Shown here in pieces: positions 59,418 to 64,000 of a DNA stretch of 64,000 bases (position 1 is the stretch's first letter; every line of letters begins with the position of its first letter). Origin of the DNA: an uncultured Sphingopyxis sp. (lineage in GTDB: Bacteria > Pseudomonadota > Alphaproteobacteria > Sphingomonadales > Sphingomonadaceae); assembly GCF_900078365.1 (NCBI RefSeq), contig NZ_LT598653.1, positions 1,426,001-1,490,000 of the forward strand, given 5' to 3'. The notes below the pieces were generated by a model. That model was not told where the DNA came from. It made no database searches and saw only the letters and a list, made by a program, of their open reading frames with translations. The position numbers and the translations under genes are program-made.

Positions 59418-60592
59418 GCGCCGCCGAGCCCGAGGCGCCCTGGCCGATCCGCATCCTGCACCTCCATTCGAGCTTTTCGCTCGGCGGCAAGGAAGCGCGC
59501 GCCGTCCGGCTGATGAACCTGATGGAGGACCGGGCGCATCATACGATCCTGTCGGCGATGCCCGAGGCGCTCGGCGCGCGCGAGGCGATCGATCCGGGGG
59601 TCACCGTCGATTTTCCGAAGGATGCGCCGCCGCTGCACGGCAAGCCGTCGCTCGCGCGCTACCGTGAACTCGCGGATTATATGACCCGGTTTGAATTGGT
59701 GCTGAGCTATAATTGGGGCGCGATGGATGGGGTGATGGCGCGCCGGGTCCATGTATCGCGCCTATGGCACAGCATGCCCGAACTGATCCATCACGAGGAC
59801 GGGTTCAACGAGGACGAAAGCGTCCGGCGCAACTGGAAACGCAATCTGTTCCGCCGCGTGGCGCTGCGCACCGCACAGTCGGTCGTCGTCCCGTCGACTT
59901 TGCTTCAGCGGATCGCGACCGATGAGTGGAAGGCGGGCGGCCGCACCCATCTGATCCGCAACGGCATCGACGTCGCGGCCTACGCCAAGGGAGCATCTCT
60001 GCCAATCCCGGGCTTCGAGCGCCGCGACGGTGAGGTGGTGATAGGCACCGTCGCCGGGCTGCGCAAGGTCAAGGACCTGCCGCGCCTCGTGCGCGCCGTC
60101 GCCACGCTGCCCCCGAACGTCCGGCTGGTGATCGTCGGCGAGGGGCCCGAACGCACGGCGATCGCCGCCGAGGCGGCCGCACGCGGCATGGCGGACCGGC
60201 TCGTCATGCCGGGCTTCATGGCCGAGCCCGCGCGCTGGATCGGCCATTTCGACCTGCTTGCGCTGTCGTCGCTCAGCGAGCAGGCGCCGATCGCGGTGAT
60301 CGAGGCGATGGCGGCGGGGCTGCCCGTCGTCAGTCCGGCGGTCGGCGATGTCGCGGCGATGGTCGCGGGCGCGAACTCTCCCTATGTGGCAGCGGACGAA
60401 GCCGCCTTCCGTGCGGCGCTGCTCCGGATGACCGAAGATGCGGCGCTGCGGGCCGAAGTCGGCGCGGCCAACCGGCGCGTGGCGGCGGAGCGGTTCGACG
60501 AATCAAGGATGGTCGGCGCTTATGAAAAGCTCTATGCTCGCGCGCTGGAAGGCTATGGGCCGTTCAGCGGTGGCTGGGTCGGCTTCGATTGA
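59414..60592 (+). CDS. Glycosyltransferase family 4 protein
   Basis: A 392-residue GT-B glycosyltransferase that transfers a sugar from a nucleotide donor, probably in envelope or exopolysaccharide synthesis. It has ILHLHSSFSLGGKEARAVRL at the start and, in the C-terminal half, IGTVAGLRKVKDLPRLVRAV, RLVIVGEGPERTAI and the E-x7-E type motif EQAPIAVIEAMAAGLPVV. The GTG overlaps the hydrolase TGA (GTGA). No partner biosynthesis genes are next to it. Confidence 0.9.
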   Translation: MSAAEPEAPWPIRILHLHSSFSLGGKEARAVRLMNLMEDRAHHTILSAMPEALGAREAIDPGVTVDFPKDAPPLHGKPSLARYRELADYMTRFELVLSYNWGAMDGVMARRVHVSRLWHSMPELIHHEDGFNEDESVRRNWKRNLFRRVALRTAQSVVVPSTLLQRIATDEWKAGGRTHLIRNGIDVAAYAKGASLPIPGFERRDGEVVIGTVAGLRKVKDLPRLVRAVATLPPNVRLVIVGEGPERTAIAAEAAARGMADRLVMPGFMAEPARWIGHFDLLALSSLSEQAPIAVIEAMAAGLPVVSPAVGDVAAMVAGANSPYVAADEAAFRAALLRMTEDAALRAEVGAANRRVAAERFDESRMVGAYEKLYARALEGYGPFSGGWVGFD

Positions 60593-60676
60593 CAACGGGG
60601 TCCAATTTCCGCTTACGCAAGCGGAAACGGGGGCCGGTTCGCAGGCGCGGATCGGCGGAGAGAGAGAAGGTTTAGA

Positions 60677-62080
60677 GTGTTCAAAGGTTTGAAGCCCATC
60701 CTTTATGGCGGGCGTGAAGTCTGGCCGCTGGTCGAAGGCGGCAAGGGCGTGTCGGCGACCAATCATATGTCGAGCGGCGCGTGGGCCGCGGCGGGGGGCA
60801 TCGGTACCGTTTCGGCGGTCAATGCCGACAGCTATGACGCCGGCGGCAAGATCATCCCGCAAATCTACCGCGCGCTGACGCGACGCGAACGCCACGAGGA
60901 GCTGATCCGCTACGGCATCGAGGGCGCGGTCGCGCAGGTCGAGCGCGCGCACGACGTGTCGGGCGGCAAGGGCGCGATCAACATCAATGTGCTCTGGGAA
61001 ATGGGCGGCGCGCAGCAGATACTCGAAGGCGTGCTCGAGAGGACCAAGGGGCTCGTCGCGGGGGTCACCTGCGGCGCGGGGATGCCCTATAAGTTGAGCG
61101 AGATCGCGCAGCGGCACAATGTGCTCTACCTGCCGATCATCAGCTCGGCGCGCGCCTTCCGCGCGCTATGGAAGCGCGCCTATCACAAGGTGTCGGACCT
61201 GCTCGGCGCCGTGGTCTATGAGGATCCGTGGCTCGCCGGCGGCCACAACGGCCTGTCGAACGCCGAAGACCCGCTGGTGCCGCAGGACCCCTATCCGCGT
61301 GTGAAAGCACTGCGCGACACGATGCGCGCCGAGGGGATTTCGGACGAAGTGCCGATCGTGATGGCGGGCGGCGTCTGGTATCTGCGCGACTGGGAAAACT
61401 GGATCGACAATCCCGAGCTCGGCCAGATCGCCTTCCAGTACGGCACGCGGCCGCTGCTGACCGAGGAAAGCCCGATCCCGCAGGCGTGGAAGGACCGTCT
61501 GCGCACGCTCGACGACGGCGACGTGCTGCTCCATCGCTTCTCGCCGACCGGCTTCTATTCGAGCGCGGTGCGCAACCCGTTCCTGCGCGACCTCGAAGCG
61601 CGCTCGGAGCGCCAGATTCCCTATTCGAAGCAGGAAGCGGGCGACCATATCGTCCAGCTCGACGTCGGGGTGAAGGGCAAGAATTTCTGGGTCACCCCGC
61701 ACGACCGGGCGCGGGCGCGCGACTGGGTGGCGGAGGGCTATAGCGAGGCGCTGAAGACCCCCGATAATACGGTGGTCTTCGTGACCGAGGCCGACAAGGC
61801 GATGATCCGCAAGGACCAGGCCGACTGCATGGGCTGCCTGTCGCATTGCGGCTTTTCGTCGTGGAAGGACCATGACGATTATTCGACCGGCTACCTGGCC
61901 GACCCGCGCAGCTTCTGCATCCAGAAGACGCTGCAGGACATCGCGCACGGCGGCGACGTCGAGCAGAATCTGATGTTCGCGGGCCACGCCGCGTTCAACT
62001 TCAAGACCGATCCCTTTTATTCGAACAACTTCACCCCGACGGTGAAGCAGCTGGTGGACCGGATTTTGACGGGGGATTGA
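60677..62080 (+). CDS. NAD(P)H-dependent flavin oxidoreductase / nitronate monooxygenase-like protein
   Basis: A 467-residue protein of the nitronate monooxygenase-like flavin family: an N-terminal KGVSATNHMSSGAWAAAGGIGTVSA, TCGAGMPYKLSEIA and IVMAGGVWYLRDWENW mark the FMN barrel. The C-terminal 100 residues are an extension with Cys384, Cys387, Cys391 and Cys414 (DCMGCLSHCGFS region), which is unusual for this family and could bind a metal or Fe-S cluster. Start is GTG with a purine-rich site upstream. The true substrate is unknown. Confidence 0.85.
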   Translation: MFKGLKPILYGGREVWPLVEGGKGVSATNHMSSGAWAAAGGIGTVSAVNADSYDAGGKIIPQIYRALTRRERHEELIRYGIEGAVAQVERAHDVSGGKGAININVLWEMGGAQQILEGVLERTKGLVAGVTCGAGMPYKLSEIAQRHNVLYLPIISSARAFRALWKRAYHKVSDLLGAVVYEDPWLAGGHNGLSNAEDPLVPQDPYPRVKALRDTMRAEGISDEVPIVMAGGVWYLRDWENWIDNPELGQIAFQYGTRPLLTEESPIPQAWKDRLRTLDDGDVLLHRFSPTGFYSSAVRNPFLRDLEARSERQIPYSKQEAGDHIVQLDVGVKGKNFWVTPHDRARARDWVAEGYSEALKTPDNTVVFVTEADKAMIRKDQADCMGCLSHCGFSSWKDHDDYSTGYLADPRSFCIQKTLQDIAHGGDVEQNLMFAGHAAFNFKTDPFYSNNFTPTVKQLVDRILTGD

Positions 62081-62087
62081 ATTTACT

Positions 62088-62163
62088 CGTCATTGCGAGC
62101 GCAGCGAAGCAATCCAGAGTAGCATACATCGCCCTGGATTGCTTCGCTGCGCCCGCAATGACG
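62088..62163. repeat. Type D palindromic repeat element (upstream flank of GIY-YIG gene 2)
   Basis: Full type D element: CGTCATTGCGAGCGCAGCGA on the left and its complement at the right. It starts eight bases after the flavin oxidoreductase stop and ends 23 bases before the GIY-YIG start. Confidence 0.92.
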
Positions 62164-62186
62164 AACATGTGTAGGGACGGCTGGCT

Positions 62187-62489
62187 GTGCGCGAACGTCT
62201 ACCGGCGGTCTATATCATGGCGAACAAGCGCAACGGCACGCTCTATACGGGCATGACGTCGAACTTGGTGCAGCGCGTCTGGCAGCACCGGGAAGGGCTC
62301 GGCGGCTTTTCGCGGCGTTACGATTGCAAGATGCTCGTCTGGTTCGAGATACACGCGACGATGGAAACAGCCATCGCGAGGGAAAAGCAGATCAAGGCAG
62401 GAAGCAGGGCCAAGAAACTGATGCTCATCGAGGCCGACAATCCGTCGTGGCGGGATTTGTGGCTTCAGATCGTCGACGGCAGCGCATGA
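62187..62489 (+). CDS. GIY-YIG nuclease domain protein (copy 2)
   Basis: A 100-residue single-domain GIY-YIG protein, similar to copy 1 at 52572. It reads VYIMANKRNGTLYTGMT (the GIY position is replaced by a LYTGMT form common in this subgroup), RVWQHREG, METAIAREKQIKAGSRAKK and an end DNPSWRDLW. GTG start. The stop is two bases before a type D half element and a second one follows, while a full type D element precedes the gene. Confidence 0.92.
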   Translation: MRERLPAVYIMANKRNGTLYTGMTSNLVQRVWQHREGLGGFSRRYDCKMLVWFEIHATMETAIAREKQIKAGSRAKKLMLIEADNPSWRDLWLQIVDGSA

Positions 62490-62491
62490 CG

Positions 62492-62523
62492 CTCTGGATT
62501 GCTTCGCTACGCTCGCAATGACG
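62492..62523. repeat. Type D half element (downstream flank of GIY-YIG gene 2)
   Basis: CTCTGGATTGCTTCGCTACG and the rest of the right arm of type D, immediately after the GIY-YIG stop codon. Confidence 0.9.
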
Positions 62524-62538
62524 AAGGGGTGTAAAGCC

Positions 62539-62578
62539 TCGTCATTGCGAGGAGCGCAGCGACGAAGCAATCCAGAGC
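62539..62578. repeat. Type D half element, opposite orientation
   Basis: CGTCATTGCGAGGAGCGCAG unit facing the one at 62492, so the two halves face away from each other across 15 bases. It ends 22 bases before the dehydrogenase stop. Confidence 0.9.
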
Positions 62579-62600
62579 AGTATAGCCGGAAATCTGGGGC

Positions 62601-63599
62601 TCAAACCCACCCCTCCAGCACCTGGTCGGGCGGGCGGTGCCCGTCGCACCAGGCGCGGATATTCGCGATCACCTTTTCGCCCGACGCCTCGCGCCCCTCG
62701 ATCGTCGCCGAGCCGAGGTGCGGGAGCAGCACGACATTGTCGAGCGCGAGCAGCGCGGGGTCGACCGCGGGCTCGTGCGTATAGACGTCGAGCCCCGCGC
62801 CCGCGATGCGGCCCGTTTGCAGCGCCGCGATCAGCGCCTTTTCGTCGACGATCTCGCCGCGCGCGGTGTTGATGAGGTAGGCCGTGGGCTTCATCGCGCC
62901 GATGCGCGCCGCGCTCACCATCTCGTGCGTTTCGCTCGTGTGCGGGCAGTGGATGGTGACGACGTCGCTGATGCGGAGCAGCGTGTCGACGCTGGCATGA
63001 TAGCTCGCGCCGAGTTCCTCCTCGATGGCTTCGGGCAGCCGCTTGCGGTTGTGATAATGGATCGACAGGCCGAAGGCGCGGGCGCGCCGTGCGACCGAGA
63101 GCCCGATGCGCCCCATGCCGATGATCCCGAGCAATTTGCCGCCGACACGGTGGCCGAGCATCGTGCTCGGCGCCCAGCCTTGCCATTTGCCCGACCGCAT
63201 CAGCTTCTCGCCCTCGGCGAGGCGGCGCGGCACGCTGAGGATCAGCGCCATCGTCATGTCGGCGGTGTCTTCGGTGAAGACGCCGGGCGTGTTCGACACC
63301 ATGATGCCCTTCGCGCGCGCGGCGGCGAGGTCGATATGATCGACCCCCGCGCCGAAATTGGCGATCAGCTTCAGCCGCTCGCCCGCCGCGGCGATCACCT
63401 CGGCGTCGATCTCGTCGGTCACCGTCGGCACGAACACGTCGCAATCGGCGACCGCGGCCTTCAATTCGTCGCGCGTAAAAGCGTGATCATGCGCCGACAG
63501 CCGGGCATCGAACAATTCGGCCATGCGCGCCTCGACATGCGGCATCAACTGGCGGGTGACGATGACGCGCGGGCGCTTGGGGCGGGTGGAATCGGGCAT
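62601..63599 (-). CDS. D-isomer specific 2-hydroxyacid dehydrogenase (glyoxylate/hydroxypyruvate reductase type)
   Basis: A 332-residue NAD(P)-dependent dehydrogenase. It has LIANFGAGVDHIDL, the nucleotide-binding LGIIGMGRIGLSVARRARAFG, the Arg in LINTARGEIVDEKAL and the catalytic His in VLLPHLGSATIEGRE. These are glyoxylate or hydroxypyruvate reductase features. The ATG at 63599 gives the family start; the longer open frame is not supported. It is divergent from the last gene in the window. Confidence 0.92.
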   Translation of the reverse strand: MPDSTRPKRPRVIVTRQLMPHVEARMAELFDARLSAHDHAFTRDELKAAVADCDVFVPTVTDEIDAEVIAAAGERLKLIANFGAGVDHIDLAAARAKGIMVSNTPGVFTEDTADMTMALILSVPRRLAEGEKLMRSGKWQGWAPSTMLGHRVGGKLLGIIGMGRIGLSVARRARAFGLSIHYHNRKRLPEAIEEELGASYHASVDTLLRISDVVTIHCPHTSETHEMVSAARIGAMKPTAYLINTARGEIVDEKALIAALQTGRIAGAGLDVYTHEPAVDPALLALDNVVLLPHLGSATIEGREASGEKVIANIRAWCDGHRPPDQVLEGWV

Positions 63600-63747
63600 G
63601 GCCGCCGATAGAGCGCGGTGCGGCGCGGCGGTCAAGAGCCTGTCCTGAAGGGATCGAGAGCGGCGGAAATGAAAAGCCTGGGGATGAACGCAGCCTTTTG
63701 CGCGGTGAGCGGTTGAAATGCGGATATGAGTTTGACAAGGCAAAGCG

Positions 63748-64000
63748 ATGACCAGCCGCCATATATTCGCCGCCGCCGTGCTGATGATGACCGTGGGACC
63801 GGCCTCCGCACAATCGCAACCCGACGTCGAAGTGCCCTATTGGGCGTCGATCAGCGTAGACAAGGCGCGGATGCGCAAGGGACCGTCGCCCCACGTCCCC
63901 GTGATGTGGGAATATCGTCGCAAGGATTTGCCGGTCAAGGTCGTCGCGCGCCATGAAAACTGGCGCAAGGTCGAGGATCCCGACGGGGCGCAAGGCTGGA
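63748..64000 (+). CDS. Secreted SH3 domain protein (DUF1058-type), truncated by window end
   Basis: The visible 84 residues contain a signal peptide (IFAAAVLMMTVGPASAQSQ) and the start of a bacterial SH3-like domain (VPYWASISVDKARMRKGPS, then LPVKVVARHENWRKVEDPDG). Proteins of this type are periplasmic and may contact cell wall. The frame is open to the edge of the window. Confidence 0.88.
   Translation, partial: MTSRHIFAAAVLMMTVGPASAQSQPDVEVPYWASISVDKARMRKGPSPHVPVMWEYRRKDLPVKVVARHENWRKVEDPDGAQGW

Overview
The window is GC-rich (about two thirds G+C by eye), densely packed alphaproteobacterial DNA, most likely a Sphingomonadaceae chromosome (Sphingopyxis-like, inferred from gene content and style). 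Support includes the aroA-cmk-rpsA-ihfB order, a RegB/RegA-type pair downstream of a cyo operon, TIGR02300/FYDLN, DUF2849, DUF934 and UPF0262 proteins, EcfG-type (GGAAC-N16-CGTT) promoters, and many short palindromic intergenic repeats. No rRNA, CRISPR array, prophage or intact insertion sequence is visible. One small decayed island sits beside a tRNA-Gly gene.

Layout. 1-6.7 kb: the end of a CzcA/CusA-like RND pump, an unknown protein, an acyl-CoA dehydrogenase with a LysR regulator, and an MFS transporter. 6.9-13.7 kb: a seven-gene operon cyoABCD-SURF1-regB-regA, mostly with overlapping stop and start codons. 13.8-19.5 kb: prolyl oligopeptidase, DUF4112, a peptide-binding lipoprotein and a secreted alpha/beta hydrolase, all on the minus strand. 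19.6-21.5 kb: tRNA-Leu and an ABC-2 exporter whose ATPase carries a strange in-frame insertion just after the P-loop. 21.6-26.1 kb: the aroA-cmk-rpsA-ihfB housekeeping block. 26.2-34.4 kb: FYDLN protein, tRNA-Ala, Rrf2 regulator, secreted proteins, an HD protein, enoyl-CoA hydratase, RF3 and DNA polymerase IV. 34.5-37.1 kb: tRNA-Gly followed by an island holding an integrase relic, an AT-rich control region with two dyads, and a GSU2403-type nucleotidyltransferase gene. 37.2-48.2 kb: FKBP, two EcfG-type promoters (one for a DUF1328 gene, one for a probable small RNA), a DUF885 protein, an EF-hand protein, an OmpR/EnvZ-like pair, a thioesterase, a saccharopine dehydrogenase-like reductase, DoxX and a GH5 enzyme. 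48.4-64 kb: dCTP deaminase, cytidine deaminase, a GH25-like protein, UPF0262, DnaB, the sulfate-reduction cluster (SUMT, DUF2849, CysI, DUF934, CysH), AstD, a hydrolase plus glycosyltransferase, a nitronate monooxygenase-like protein, a D-2-hydroxyacid dehydrogenase and the start of an SH3 protein.

The most striking patterns: (1) two stand-alone GIY-YIG nuclease genes, each tightly bracketed by a different palindromic repeat family that is also dispersed elsewhere in the window, which suggests a nuclease-repeat partnership; (2) a perfect 19-bp inverted copy of the Walker A coding sequence inside the ABC ATPase gene; (3) a compact EcfG-type promoter plus two-hairpin small RNA; (4) paired dyads in front of the island nucleotidyltransferase gene; (5) an 18-bp operator shared by two distant acyl/lipid metabolism genes; (6) a hairpin covering the ribosome binding site of an HD-domain gene.
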